DNA of 64,000 nucleotides. Source: Microlunatus capsulatus (lineage in GTDB: Bacteria > Actinomycetota > Actinomycetes > Propionibacteriales > Propionibacteriaceae). Positions within the stretch are counted from its first letter, which is position 1. Each line of letters starts with the position of its first letter. Position numbers and translations under genes: made by a program. Location of the stretch: positions 992,001 through 1,056,000 of the forward strand of contig NZ_JAGIOB010000001.1 of NCBI RefSeq assembly GCF_017876495.1, written 5' to 3'. Below the pieces are notes generated by a model, which worked only from the letters and a program-made list of their open reading frames with translations, did not search any database and was not told the origin of the DNA. This document shows positions 30,571 to 39,142 of this stretch, piece after piece.

Positions 30571-32829
30571 GTGGCCCTGTGGACCGAGGTCGGCGGGCCG
30601 GGCAGCGGAACGGCGCTCGCCTGCGTGGGCAGCCTGGCCCGGCACGAGCTCGGGCCCCGCTCCGACGTCGACCTCGTGCTGCTGCACGACGGCCGCGACC
30701 TCGCGGCCACCGACCGGCTGGCCAACAGCCTCTGGTACCCGCTGTGGGACGCCCGGGTGAAGCTCGACCACAGCGTGCGGACCCCCGACGAGTGCGCCGA
30801 GGTGGCGGGCCGCGAGCTGAGCGCCGGCGTCGGCCTGCTGGACCTGCGCGTCGTCGCCGGGGACGCCGCCCTGGTCGCCGGCGCCCGCACCGCCCTGCTC
30901 GGGGCCTGGCGGACCGGGGCGCGCAAGCGGCTGCCGGAGCTGCTCAGCTCCCTCGACGAGCGGCTGGCCCGCTTCGGCGACGCCGCCTACCTGCTGGAGC
31001 CCGACCTCAAGGAGGCCCGCGGGGGCTTCCGCGACATGGCCATGCTGCGCGCGCTGGCCGCGACCTGGCTGACCGACCGGCCGCACTCCGGCGTCCGCGA
31101 CCCCTACGACCAGCTGCTCGACGTGCGCGACGCCCTGCACGTCACGGCGGGCCGGGCCCTGGACCGGCTGGTGGCGGCGGAGGTCGACGCCGTCGCCGAG
31201 CAGCTCGGGTTCACCGAGCGCGACGACCTGCACCGCGCCGTCAGCCTGGCGGCCCGCCGGATCGGCCACGCCGTCGACCTCACCGCCCGGGCCGCCCGGG
31301 CCGTGGTCCCCCAGCGCCGGGTGCTGGGCTTCGCCCGTCGCGAGCGCGGCCCCGTCTACACCGAGGCCGAGCACGGCCTGATCATCACCGGCGGAGAGGT
31401 GGCCCTGGGCCGCAGCGCCTCCCCGTCCGCCCCCGCCACCGGCCTGCAGGCCGGTGCCCTCGCGGCGTCGCGCGGCCTGGTGCTCTCCCCCGTCACCGCG
31501 GAGAACCTCGGCCAGCACGCGCCCGCGCTGCCGACGCCCTGGCCCGCCGAGGCGCGCGACGCGCTCCTGCAGCTGCTGTCCTGCGGGCCGCAGCTGATCG
31601 CGGTCTGGGAGGCGCTGGACCTGGCCGGCTGCATCAGCCGGTGGATCCCCTCCTGGGCGTCGATCTCGGCCCGGCCCCAGCACAACCCGCTGCACCGCCA
31701 CACCGTCGACCGGCACTCGGTGCAGACCGTGGCCGAGGCGCAGCGCCACCTCACCCAGGTGGAGCGGCCCGACCTGCTGCTGCTGGCCTGCCTCTTCCAC
31801 GACATCGGCAAGATCCCCGGGGCCGGGGTGGACCACGCGGCCGTCGGCGCCCCGCTCGCCCGCGCGGCCGTCGAGGCGATCGGGCTGCCGCCGGCCGACG
31901 CCGAGCTGGTCGAGCTGCTCGTCGAGCACCACCTCACGCTGGCCGCGCTGGCCACCAAGCGCGACCACGCGGACCCGGCCACCCAGCAGGCGCTGGTGGA
32001 GGCGGTCCGCGGCCGCGCCGACGTGCTGGACCTGCTGCGCTACCTCACCGAGTCCGACGCCCGGGCCGCCGGCCCCGCCGCCTGGTCGCCCTGGCGCGCC
32101 CAGCTGATCGGCAGCCTGGCCGAGCAGGTCGAGGGCCTGCTCGTGGAGGACGACACGGCCGAGGCGGTGCGCCGCGTCGACATCGACCGGCTGGTCGACG
32201 TCGGCTTGGCCCGCTCGGTGGCGCTGGACGGCCGACCCCGGGTGCGGGTGGAGGTGCGGCCCGGAGGCCTGGAGCTGCTGGTCGCGGCCACCGACCGGCT
32301 CGGGCTGTTCAGCGAGACCGCCGGCCTGCTGGCCAGCCACGGCGTGCAGGTGCGCTCGGCGGTGCTGCACACCGTCGACGGCGTGGCCGTGAACACCTGG
32401 CGGGTCGACAAGCAGCTCCCTGCTGACGTGCCCGACCCGGCCTTCCTGGTCCAGCAGCTGGAGCGGCTGGAGCAGGGCGACAGCACCGTGCTGGCCCCGG
32501 TCCGCCGCCGCGAGGCCCGGTCGCTGGCCGCCGGCACCGCGTCGGACCCGTGGGTCGAGCTGGTGGAGGACGCCAGCGCCAGCGCCGTCGTGGTGGAGGT
32601 GCGCACCCAGGACCGCCCGGGGCTGCTCTACGCGCTCGGCCACGCGCTCGCGGCTCAGCGCCTCTCGATCCGCTCCGCCCACGCCAGCACCCTGGCCGGG
32701 CTGGCCATCGACACCTTCTACGTCACCGAGCCCGACGGCGACCGCCCCGCCGCCGACCGCGCGCGGGTGGCCCTCGACGCCCTCGTCACCGCCGCCGGTC
32801 CCGGCCGGTCCGACGGCGCGACCGGCTGA
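30571..32829 (+). CDS. glnD: PII nucleotidylyl-/adenylyltransferase and removing enzyme
   Basis: Bifunctional enzyme that modifies and demodifies PII at Tyr51. From GTG 30571 (752 residues): nucleotidyltransferase core GSLARHELGPRSDVDLVLL, GlnD helical region (EPDLKEARGGFRDM), HD hydrolase (LACLFHDIGKIPG) and two ACT domains at about 565-635 and 675-740. The frame is open upstream, and LTDERLNVAIRSGW ... RRRSVTRCVEDAL before the GTG looks like real GlnD N-terminus, but it contains no ATG, GTG or TTG; CTG 30469 or 30457 may be the true start. Confidence 0.93.
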   Translation: MALWTEVGGPGSGTALACVGSLARHELGPRSDVDLVLLHDGRDLAATDRLANSLWYPLWDARVKLDHSVRTPDECAEVAGRELSAGVGLLDLRVVAGDAALVAGARTALLGAWRTGARKRLPELLSSLDERLARFGDAAYLLEPDLKEARGGFRDMAMLRALAATWLTDRPHSGVRDPYDQLLDVRDALHVTAGRALDRLVAAEVDAVAEQLGFTERDDLHRAVSLAARRIGHAVDLTARAARAVVPQRRVLGFARRERGPVYTEAEHGLIITGGEVALGRSASPSAPATGLQAGALAASRGLVLSPVTAENLGQHAPALPTPWPAEARDALLQLLSCGPQLIAVWEALDLAGCISRWIPSWASISARPQHNPLHRHTVDRHSVQTVAEAQRHLTQVERPDLLLLACLFHDIGKIPGAGVDHAAVGAPLARAAVEAIGLPPADAELVELLVEHHLTLAALATKRDHADPATQQALVEAVRGRADVLDLLRYLTESDARAAGPAAWSPWRAQLIGSLAEQVEGLLVEDDTAEAVRRVDIDRLVDVGLARSVALDGRPRVRVEVRPGGLELLVAATDRLGLFSETAGLLASHGVQVRSAVLHTVDGVAVNTWRVDKQLPADVPDPAFLVQQLERLEQGDSTVLAPVRRREARSLAAGTASDPWVELVEDASASAVVVEVRTQDRPGLLYALGHALAAQRLSIRSAHASTLAGLAIDTFYVTEPDGDRPAADRARVALDALVTAAGPGRSDGATG

Positions 32830-32904
32830 GCCCGGTCCGGACGACCCGAGACCGGTCCGACACGGCCCGGCACGGCACGCCCCCGGGGGGGGCGGACGTC
32901 CGCG

Positions 32905-33846
32905 TCAGGCGCGGGCGAGCAGCTCCTCGACCTCGGCCGTCGTGGGCGGCTGGGCCCCCTGGCGGGAGCAGACGATCGAGGCCGCCGCGGCCCCGCGCCG
33001 CAGCGACTCCTCCAGCCCCAGCCCGCGGGCGGCGTGGCCGTCGAGGAAGCCGGCCATGAAGGTGTCACCGGCGCCGACGGTGTCGACGACGTCGGTCGGG
33101 AACCCCGGGACGCGGGTGACGGCACCGCCCGGCTCGACGGCGACCCCGCCGCCCGGCCCGAGGGTGACGACGGCGAGCCCGAGGTCGTACTGCTCCACCC
33201 ACGAGGCCGCGATGTCGACCGGGTCACCGGCGAAGCCCGCCTGGGCGAGGAACTCGATGTCGGCGTCGCTGGCCTTGACGATCCCCCGCCGCCGGCCGAC
33301 GGCCCGCAGCCACGGCTGCACCTTCGCCCAGTAGGCCTCCGGGTCGGTGATGACCGTCGGCCGCACGTTGACGTCGTAGGAGACCCCGGAGGGCACCGTC
33401 CGCATCCAGTCGAGCAGCACCTCCGCGCCGGGGCTGACGACGCAGGACAGCGACGCGATGTGCAGCCAGTCGTCGGCGCGCAACGCGGGCAGGTCGTCGG
33501 CCTGCCAGCCGAAGTTGGCCGTGCCCGTGAAGTGGAAGGTGTAGCTGGCCACGCCCTCCTCGTCCAGGCTGACCACCGCGATCGAGGTCGCCTGGGAGGA
33601 CTCGGTGGCCAGGTCCAGGTGCACCCCCGCGCCGGTGATGTGCTCCCGGAGCTGGCCGCCGAAGGCGTCGTTGGAGATCCGGCCCAGGAAGTGGGCGTCG
33701 GCCCCCAGCTGGCCGAGCGCGACGGCGGAGTTCATCGGGCCGCCCGCGGACAGCGCCAGCCAGGTGGAGCGGAAGCTGTCGTCGGAGCTCTGCCGGTCCT
33801 GGACCAGGTCGATGAGGGTCTCCCCGCACACCACGAAGCGCGTCAT
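32905..33846 (-). CDS. PfkB-family carbohydrate kinase (fructokinase-like)
   Basis: A 313-residue ribokinase-fold sugar kinase. FVVCGETLIDLV at the N-terminus, GGPMNSAVALGQLGADAHFLG substrate-side glycine pair, and the PfkB signature DVVDTVGAGDTFMAGFL with catalytic Asp. Fructokinase is the best guess from overall look; exact sugar is inference. ATG 33846 lies eight bases after TAGGTT (33860-33855), compatible with a leaderless or near-leaderless mRNA. Start is 12 bases from the convergent-ordered DUF4192 gene end, same strand. Confidence 0.9.
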   Translation of the reverse strand: MTRFVVCGETLIDLVQDRQSSDDSFRSTWLALSAGGPMNSAVALGQLGADAHFLGRISNDAFGGQLREHITGAGVHLDLATESSQATSIAVVSLDEEGVASYTFHFTGTANFGWQADDLPALRADDWLHIASLSCVVSPGAEVLLDWMRTVPSGVSYDVNVRPTVITDPEAYWAKVQPWLRAVGRRRGIVKASDADIEFLAQAGFAGDPVDIAASWVEQYDLGLAVVTLGPGGGVAVEPGGAVTRVPGFPTDVVDTVGAGDTFMAGFLDGHAARGLGLEESLRRGAAAASIVCSRQGAQPPTTAEVEELLARA

Positions 33847-33857
33847 ACCGAGCCAAC

Positions 33858-34907
33858 CTAGTGGAGCCCCCGCACGCCCGTCACCGCGCCGACCTCGGCG
33901 CGCAGGCCGCCCACCAGCTCGTCCCACAGGCTGGGCGGCAGCGCCCGCTCGCTCAGGTCGGCGAGCAGGTGGCCCAGGGTGTAGCCGGGGTCGTCGCGCT
34001 CCAACCGCTCGACGCAGCAGTTGAGCAGCGCCCCGTTCCCGCCGACCCACGCCTCGGCGCCCAGCAGCCCGAGCGGCGCCGACGCCACCTCCGGCGGGAC
34101 GGCCGCCACCACCTGCGCCCAGAGCCGCTGGTGCTGCTCCGCCGTGGACCGGCTGACCATCGCCCAGCCGACGTCGCGGACCGCGAGGTCGAGGGCCAGC
34201 ACCGCCAGCCGCGCGGCCGCGGTCTCGTCGGGGCCCGGCGGGACCAGTCCGGCCCGCACCCCGTCGGCCAGCGCCTGCGCCGCCGCCGGCCGGCCCAGCC
34301 CGCCGACCTGCTGGCGGGCCAGGGCGACCAGCCCCCGCAGCCTCGGCACGGCGTCGGCCGCCGGCCCGGCGACCAGGGCCTCGAGGTCGGACCGGCTGCG
34401 CCCCGCGACCAGGCCGCGGTACACCGCCTCCGCGGCCAGCGGGTGGGCGTCCGGGTCGAAGACGGACCCCTCGGGCGGGCAGCAGCCGGTGCGGCAGCTG
34501 AGCGACCACCACCGCGCCCCGCTGACCAGCACCACCTCGCGCACGCCCACCTCGCCGCCCAGTGCGACGCGCACCCGCTCGAGCACCCGGCGGGTGCCGG
34601 GGCCGTCGTCGCCGTAGCCGACCAGCACCAGCTCGTCGACCTCGTGCTGGGTCCTGAGCTGCCGCACCTGCGCAGCCACCGCCGTCTCCTCCCCGGGCGG
34701 GGGCAGGTCGATCCGGGCGGTCAGCAGCACCCGGCCCCGCCGGGAGAGGACGACGACCAGCGACTCGGCCGGGTGGAAGCCCAGCAGGTAGGGGATGACG
34801 GCCAGGAAGTCCGCCGGTCGTCGCACCCGCAGCCGGTGCGGGTCGGTCGTCGGACCGGGGTCGGAGGGGTGCTGCTCGGCGGGCGGCTGGCGACGGCTGA
34901 CGGTCAT
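33858..34907 (-). CDS. DUF4192 domain-containing protein
   Basis: A 349-residue actinobacterial protein of unknown function. The DUF4192 hallmark LRVRRPADFLAVIPYLLGFHPAESLVVVL occurs in two adjoining pieces near residues 25-53. The rest alternates hydrophobic strands with helices; a Cys cluster SCRTGCCPPEGS near residue 165 is typical of the family. ATG 34907 is chosen; the frame is open to 35474 without homology. It lies just upstream of the sugar kinase on the same strand. Confidence 0.88.
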   Translation of the reverse strand: MTVSRRQPPAEQHPSDPGPTTDPHRLRVRRPADFLAVIPYLLGFHPAESLVVVLSRRGRVLLTARIDLPPPGEETAVAAQVRQLRTQHEVDELVLVGYGDDGPGTRRVLERVRVALGGEVGVREVVLVSGARWWSLSCRTGCCPPEGSVFDPDAHPLAAEAVYRGLVAGRSRSDLEALVAGPAADAVPRLRGLVALARQQVGGLGRPAAAQALADGVRAGLVPPGPDETAAARLAVLALDLAVRDVGWAMVSRSTAEQHQRLWAQVVAAVPPEVASAPLGLLGAEAWVGGNGALLNCCVERLERDDPGYTLGHLLADLSERALPPSLWDELVGGLRAEVGAVTGVRGLH

Positions 34908-35045
34908 GCCGGGACCCTCCGGACGCCGCTCCCGGAGGTGCGGCGGCCGGCCGGCCTGGGGACGACGACCCGGGGCGGCCCGCCCCTGTGGACGACGCCG
35001 CGCGGCCGGACCTCCGCACCCGGCCGCCCGCGCTACCGTGGCCCG

Positions 35046-35684
35046 ATGAGCGAGCGGCCGGACGGCGGCGAGGGGCTGGGTCGCAGCTCCGGCGGCACGC
35101 CGGACTTCGTCCAGCCCGCCCCGCCGATCCCCCCGGGTCCGCCCCCGCCCGCCGCGCCCCCGCGCCCCGCGGCGCCGTACCGACCCTCCCGCCGCCCGGC
35201 CGTGGTGACCGCCGCCGTCGTCCTCGTGGTCGCCGTGGTGACGGCGCTCGGCACGGTCGCCGCCTGGCGGGCCGACACCCGGGTCCCCCCGCCGGCCCCG
35301 GCGACGACCCGGCCGGCCGCCAGCCCCTCGACCGCCGAGCGGGACGCCATCCTGTTCACCGGTGCCCGCGGCACGGGCCGGCTCGCGGTGCTCGAGACCA
35401 GCTGGGAGCCGGGCAGCCCCGACCGGCTGCGGCTCACCGTCGAGCTGACCTGCACGACCGGCACGGTCGACCACGGCCCCGACTCGTTCCAGCTCTTCGA
35501 CGCGACCGGGCGGCTGGTCGAGCCCTCCACGGCGGGCGGGGGCGCCGGTGACCTCGGGTACGGCCGCCTCGGCCGGGGCGAGCAGGTGCGCGGCGAGGTG
35601 CTGTTCGACGTCGCCCGGCAGCCGGTCACGCTGGTGCTCAGCGACGACGCGGGCTCCGTGGCGGCGCTGCGGATCACTGGCTGA
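35046..35684 (+). CDS. membrane-anchored protein with DUF4352-like beta domain
   Basis: A 212-residue protein: Pro-rich cytoplasmic N-terminus (about 20-48), one membrane helix (VVTAAVVLVVAVVTALGTV), Thr/Pro-rich spacer, and a C-terminal immunoglobulin-like domain (LRLTVELTCTTGTVDHGPDSFQLF, VRGEVLFDVARQPVTLVLSDD) like the Telokin/DUF4352 group often found in actinobacterial lipoproteins. Role unknown. TACCGT (35034-35039) six bases before ATG 35046 implies a leaderless transcript. Confidence 0.7.
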   Translation: MSERPDGGEGLGRSSGGTPDFVQPAPPIPPGPPPPAAPPRPAAPYRPSRRPAVVTAAVVLVVAVVTALGTVAAWRADTRVPPPAPATTRPAASPSTAERDAILFTGARGTGRLAVLETSWEPGSPDRLRLTVELTCTTGTVDHGPDSFQLFDATGRLVEPSTAGGGAGDLGYGRLGRGEQVRGEVLFDVARQPVTLVLSDDAGSVAALRITG

Positions 35685-35698
35685 CCTAGGCTGCGCGG

Positions 35699-36673
35699 GT
35701 GCAGATCGAACAGCTCGACGTCCGCGACTGGGAGGTGCTCCGGCTCAGCAACGGCGCCGTCAGCCTGGACGTGGTGCCGGCCCTCGGCGGGACCGTCACC
35801 GGCCTCCGCCGGCTCCCCGACGGCGCCTCCCTCCTGTGGAGCACGCCCTGGGGGCTCCGCCGCCGCGGCGCCTGGTCGCTGCCGGGCAGCTCCGAGGCCC
35901 AGATGGTCGACACCTACCCGGGCGGCTGGCAGACGCTGTTCCCCAACGGCGGCGACACCGCCGTGGTCGGCGGCGTCGAGTGGGGCCACAGCGGCGAGGC
36001 CCGGCTGACGTGGCTGGACTGGCAGGTCGAGGGCGACAGCCTGGTGCTGACGGGGCGGCTGGTGCGCTCCCCCTTCACCCTGCGCAAGACCTTCACCCTC
36101 GACGGCGACGAGGTCGTCCTCGACGAGACGGTGCACAACGTCGGCGGCGAGCAGGTCGAGCTGATGTGGGGCTCCCAGCTGGCCCTGGGCGGCGACCTCG
36201 TGGGGCCGGGGAGCAGCGTCACGACCTCGGCCAGCACCGTCCACCCCGACCCGCGCTTCAGCACCAGCACCAGCTACGACGACCTCATGCCCTGGCCGCG
36301 CTCGCACGGCCAGCGCAGCGTCGTCAACCTCTCCCGGCTCCCCGGGCCCGAGGCCGACGAGACCCGGCTGGCCTACCTGGCCGACTTCGACACGCCGTCG
36401 GTGACCGTCCGCAGCCCCGACCGGACGGTCGGGCTGGACCTCACCTGGGACGAGGACTGGCCCTACCTCTGGTACTCGATGGAGGCCGGCGGGCGGCACG
36501 GGTTCCCCTGGTACTCCCGCGGGTACTTCCTCGCGCTGGCCCCCGGGACGGGGTGGCCGGCCCACGGCCTGCACGAGGTCCGGCGGGCCTCCGCCACCAC
36601 CGTCTGGGTCCAGGCGGACGAGGAGCGCACCAGCCGGCTGCGGCTGCGCGTGCACCCCGTGCCCGCGGTCTGA
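35699..36673 (+). CDS. aldose 1-epimerase family protein
   Basis: A 324-residue mutarotase-fold protein. LSNGAVSLDVVPALGGTVTGLRRL, GGWQTLFPNGG (conserved substrate-site region), HNVGGEQVELMWGSQLALGG (catalytic-side His/Glu replaced by the DUF4432-like pattern) and WYSMEAGGRHGFPWYSRGYFLALAPGTGWP are visible. It interconverts or merely binds sugar anomers; specificity unknown. GTG 35699 follows TAGGCT (35687-35692) by exactly six bases; the -10 box lies just past the stop codon of the preceding gene. Confidence 0.82.
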   Translation: MQIEQLDVRDWEVLRLSNGAVSLDVVPALGGTVTGLRRLPDGASLLWSTPWGLRRRGAWSLPGSSEAQMVDTYPGGWQTLFPNGGDTAVVGGVEWGHSGEARLTWLDWQVEGDSLVLTGRLVRSPFTLRKTFTLDGDEVVLDETVHNVGGEQVELMWGSQLALGGDLVGPGSSVTTSASTVHPDPRFSTSTSYDDLMPWPRSHGQRSVVNLSRLPGPEADETRLAYLADFDTPSVTVRSPDRTVGLDLTWDEDWPYLWYSMEAGGRHGFPWYSRGYFLALAPGTGWPAHGLHEVRRASATTVWVQADEERTSRLRLRVHPVPAV

Positions 36674-36746
36674 GCCCGCCCTCGACCGGCCGCGTGCCGG
36701 ACCCGGCGGGAGCCCCGGCCGGGCGGGCGAGGGCAGCCGAACCTTC

Positions 36747-37562
36747 GTGGCGCGCACGCGGTCACCGGGCTTGACTGGGGGTGTGCCACCGCTGACCCCG
36801 CCCACCCCGACCGCCGAGGCGGACCCCACCCGCACCCTCCCGGCCTCCGCCGAGCCGACCCACGCCGCCGAGCCGCACGCGTCCGGCCTCGCCAACCGCC
36901 TGAACGGTCTGCGCGCGGCCGTGCTGGGCGCCAACGACGGCATCGTCTCGGTCGCCGCGGTCGCCGTGGGCGTCGCCGGCGCCACCCCGGCCCTGGCCCC
37001 CGTGCTGACCGCCGCCTCGGCCGCGCTGGTGGGGGGCGCCGTCTCGATGGCGCTCGGGGAGTACGTGTCGGTCAGCAGCCAGCGCGACAGCGAGCGCGCC
37101 CTCATCGCCAAGGAGGAGGCCGAGCTGGCCGCGATGCCGGAGGCCGAGCTCGACGAGCTGACCGCGCTGTACGAGGCCCGCGGCCTCAGCGCCGCCACCG
37201 CCCGCGCCGTCGCCGAGGAGCTCACCGCCCAGGACGCGCTGGGCGCGCACCTGGAGGCCGAGCTCAACATCGACCGCGACGACCTCGTCAGCCCCTGGCA
37301 CGCGGCGGGCGCCTCGGCGGCCGCCTTCGTGGCCGGCGCCCTGCTGCCGATGCTCGCCGTCCTCCTGCTGCCCCAGGGCTCACGGGTCGCGGGCACGGTG
37401 GTCGCCGTGCTGGTCGCCCTGGCCCTGACCGGGGCGGCCGGCGCCCGGCTGGGCGGCAGCCCGCTGCTGCGCCCCACCCTGCGCGTCGTCGTCGGCGGTG
37501 CGGTCGCCCTGGCGGCCACCTTCGCCATCGGCCGGCTGCTGGGGACGACCGTCCTGGGCTGA
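36747..37562 (+). CDS. VIT1/CCC1-family iron/manganese transporter
   Basis: A 271-residue membrane protein. RAAVLGANDGIVSVAAVAVGVAGA and ALVGGAVSMALGEYVSVSSQRDSERALI are the VIT1/CCC1 signatures (metal-binding Asp, Met-Ala-Gly and Glu residues), followed by a cytoplasmic helical segment rich in Glu (residues 120-175) and three C-terminal helices. It probably exports or stores Fe2+ or Mn2+. Start uncertain: GTG 36747 or GTG 36783; the first 45 residues are Pro/Thr-rich and unconserved. Confidence 0.9.
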   Translation: MARTRSPGLTGGVPPLTPPTPTAEADPTRTLPASAEPTHAAEPHASGLANRLNGLRAAVLGANDGIVSVAAVAVGVAGATPALAPVLTAASAALVGGAVSMALGEYVSVSSQRDSERALIAKEEAELAAMPEAELDELTALYEARGLSAATARAVAEELTAQDALGAHLEAELNIDRDDLVSPWHAAGASAAAFVAGALLPMLAVLLLPQGSRVAGTVVAVLVALALTGAAGARLGGSPLLRPTLRVVVGGAVALAATFAIGRLLGTTVLG

Positions 37563-37570
37563 TCCCTCCG

Positions 37571-37592
37571 GGCCGGCGCCGTCGCGCCGGCC
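37571..37592. terminator. hairpin after the VIT-family gene
   Basis: Perfect 9-bp stem GGCCGGCGC / GCGCCGGCC with a 4-nt loop, ten bases past the stop codon. No U-tract. Confidence 0.55.
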
Positions 37593-37659
37593 TTGACCGG
37601 CCGGGGCACCCTGGAGGTCCGACCCCGCCGCCCGGTGGGCCCGGCGCCGAGGAGCACCG

Positions 37660-38265
37660 ATGAAGCAGGAGACCGTCCGTCCCGCCCAGGCGGCGCTCGT
37701 CATGGCGACCCTGCTGGCCGGGCTCTGGCTGCTCGAGGTCGTGGACACCCTGAGCGGCGGCGCCCTCGACGCCTACGGGATCGAGGCCCGCGAGCTCGAC
37801 GGGCTGCCGGAGATCGTCACCGCCCCCTTCCTGCACGCCGGGTTCCAGCACCTGGCGAGCAACAGCGTGCCCTTCGGCGTCCTCGGGTTCCTCATCCTGC
37901 TGAGCGGCGTCGCCCGCTGGCTGCTGTCGTCGCTGGCCAGCATCGTCTCCTCGGGCCTGTTCGCCTGGGCCCTCACGCCCGCCGACACGATCGTCCTCGG
38001 CGCGAGCGGTCTGATCTTCGGCTGGCTCACCTACCTCATCGCCCGGGGCGTCTGGTCCCGCCGGCCGGCGCAGGTGCTCGTGGGCCTGGCCGTGCTGCTG
38101 GTCTACGGGGGGCTGATCTGGGGCGTGCTGCCCGGGGCGGCCGGGATCAGCTGGCAGGCCCACCTGGGCGGGGCGGTCGGCGGCGTCCTCGCCGCCTGGC
38201 TGCTGCACCGCCGCCGGCCGGTGCCGGTGACCGGCTCCCGGGTGGGTCAGACCTCGTCCTGGTGA
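37660..38265 (+). CDS. rhomboid family intramembrane serine protease
   Basis: A 201-residue six-helix membrane protease. FLHAGFQHLASNSVPFGVLG is the helix-2 motif (His and Asn of the oxyanion hole), GASGLIFGWLTYLI has the catalytic Ser (GxSG), and ISWQAHLGGAVGGVLAAWL the catalytic His. Substrate unknown. ATG 37660 is preceded by GAGGAGCACCG. The 3' end overlaps the convergent Hpt gene by 19 bases. Confidence 0.93.
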   Translation: MKQETVRPAQAALVMATLLAGLWLLEVVDTLSGGALDAYGIEARELDGLPEIVTAPFLHAGFQHLASNSVPFGVLGFLILLSGVARWLLSSLASIVSSGLFAWALTPADTIVLGASGLIFGWLTYLIARGVWSRRPAQVLVGLAVLLVYGGLIWGVLPGAAGISWQAHLGGAVGGVLAAWLLHRRRPVPVTGSRVGQTSSW

Positions 38266-38612
38266 CCCCCGGCCAGGTCGGCCCGCAGCGCCACGACCTG
38301 CGCGCGGGCCCGGGCCAGCCGGTCGGCGTCCGCCGGGGCCGGGGCCTCCTCGCGGAACCACTGCTCGAGGCCGGCGGCCAGCTCGGAGGCGCGGTGGCGT
38401 CCGAACGTCCCCGCCGAGCCGACCACCTGGTGCGCCGCCGACTTCGCGGCCTCGCGGCGGGCGGTGTCCAGCTGACCGGCGGCGAGGGCGGTCAGGGCCT
38501 CCTCGATCACGGCGGTCCGGGCGAGGTTGGCCTCGCGCGCGGACGCGGCGAGGACGGCCATGACGGCCCCCAGGGCGTCGTCAGGATCCTCGACCGGCCG
38601 CACGGGCACCAC
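38247..38612 (-). CDS. histidine phosphotransfer (Hpt) domain protein
   Basis: A 121-residue all-helical protein. SAAHQVVGSAGTFGRHRASELA matches the Hpt consensus (phospho-accepting His61 followed by a GSxxxxG turn) in pieces around residue 58-80. Hpt proteins relay phosphate between hybrid kinases and receivers. It follows the stand-alone receiver by 15 bases on the same strand, and both are divergent from the membrane histidine kinase, which suggests they form one relay. Convergently overlaps the rhomboid gene. Confidence 0.85.
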   Translation of the reverse strand: MVPVRPVEDPDDALGAVMAVLAASAREANLARTAVIEEALTALAAGQLDTARREAAKSAAHQVVGSAGTFGRHRASELAAGLEQWFREEAPAPADADRLARARAQVVALRADLAGGHQDEV

Positions 38613-38627
38613 GCTTCGTCCTCCGTC

Positions 38628-39002
38628 TCACCACCCGAGCAGCCGCGCCACCTCGGCCGGCAGGGTCATCGGGTCGAAGGGCTTCGGTATTACACCAGAC
38701 ACCTCGAGGTGCTCCCAGAGCTGGTGGCCCTCACCGCCCACCTTGGCGGTGAGGAAGACGATCGGGATGTCGCGGGTGGCGGGGTCCTCGCGCAGGGCGA
38801 CCACGGTGCTCGGGCCGTCCATCCCGGGCATCATCACGTCCAGCAGCAGCGCGTCCGGCTGGTCCCGCAGGGCGACGGCGCAGGCCTCGGCCCCCGAGCC
38901 CGCGGTCAGCACCTGCCACCCGCCGACCATCTCCAGCGAGACCTTGGCGACCTCGCGCAGCATGTCGTCGTCGTCGACGACGAGCACCCGGTGGCTGCTC
39001 AC
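38628..39002 (-). CDS. single-domain response regulator (CheY-like receiver)
   Basis: A 124-residue receiver without an output domain. VLVVDDDDMLREVAK gives the acidic pocket, ALLLDVMMPGMDGPS the phospho-acceptor Asp, VFLTAK the Thr, and GVIPKPFDPMTL the Lys. GTG 39002 is chosen by homology; the open frame runs to 39137 across what is probably the divergent promoter (TACGAT on the minus strand near 39110). It is the likely partner of the following Hpt protein. Confidence 0.9.
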   Translation of the reverse strand: MSSHRVLVVDDDDMLREVAKVSLEMVGGWQVLTAGSGAEACAVALRDQPDALLLDVMMPGMDGPSTVVALREDPATRDIPIVFLTAKVGGEGHQLWEHLEVSGVIPKPFDPMTLPAEVARLLGW

Positions 39003-39142
39003 GGCCGGCCCCGTCCTGACGTCGCGCCCGTACCCATCGACGACCACCCCATTCTCCGGCCCGTCCGGGCCCCGGCGCACGTCCACGGGGGCCTTCGTGT
39101 GTCGATCATCGTAACGGCGCACGGGTGGTAGCGTCACCGTCC

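Noticed and set aside
32892-32903. GCGGACGTCCGC palindrome as an operator
   Set aside because: Short GC palindromes of this size are frequent by chance at this base composition and it lies at a gene end.
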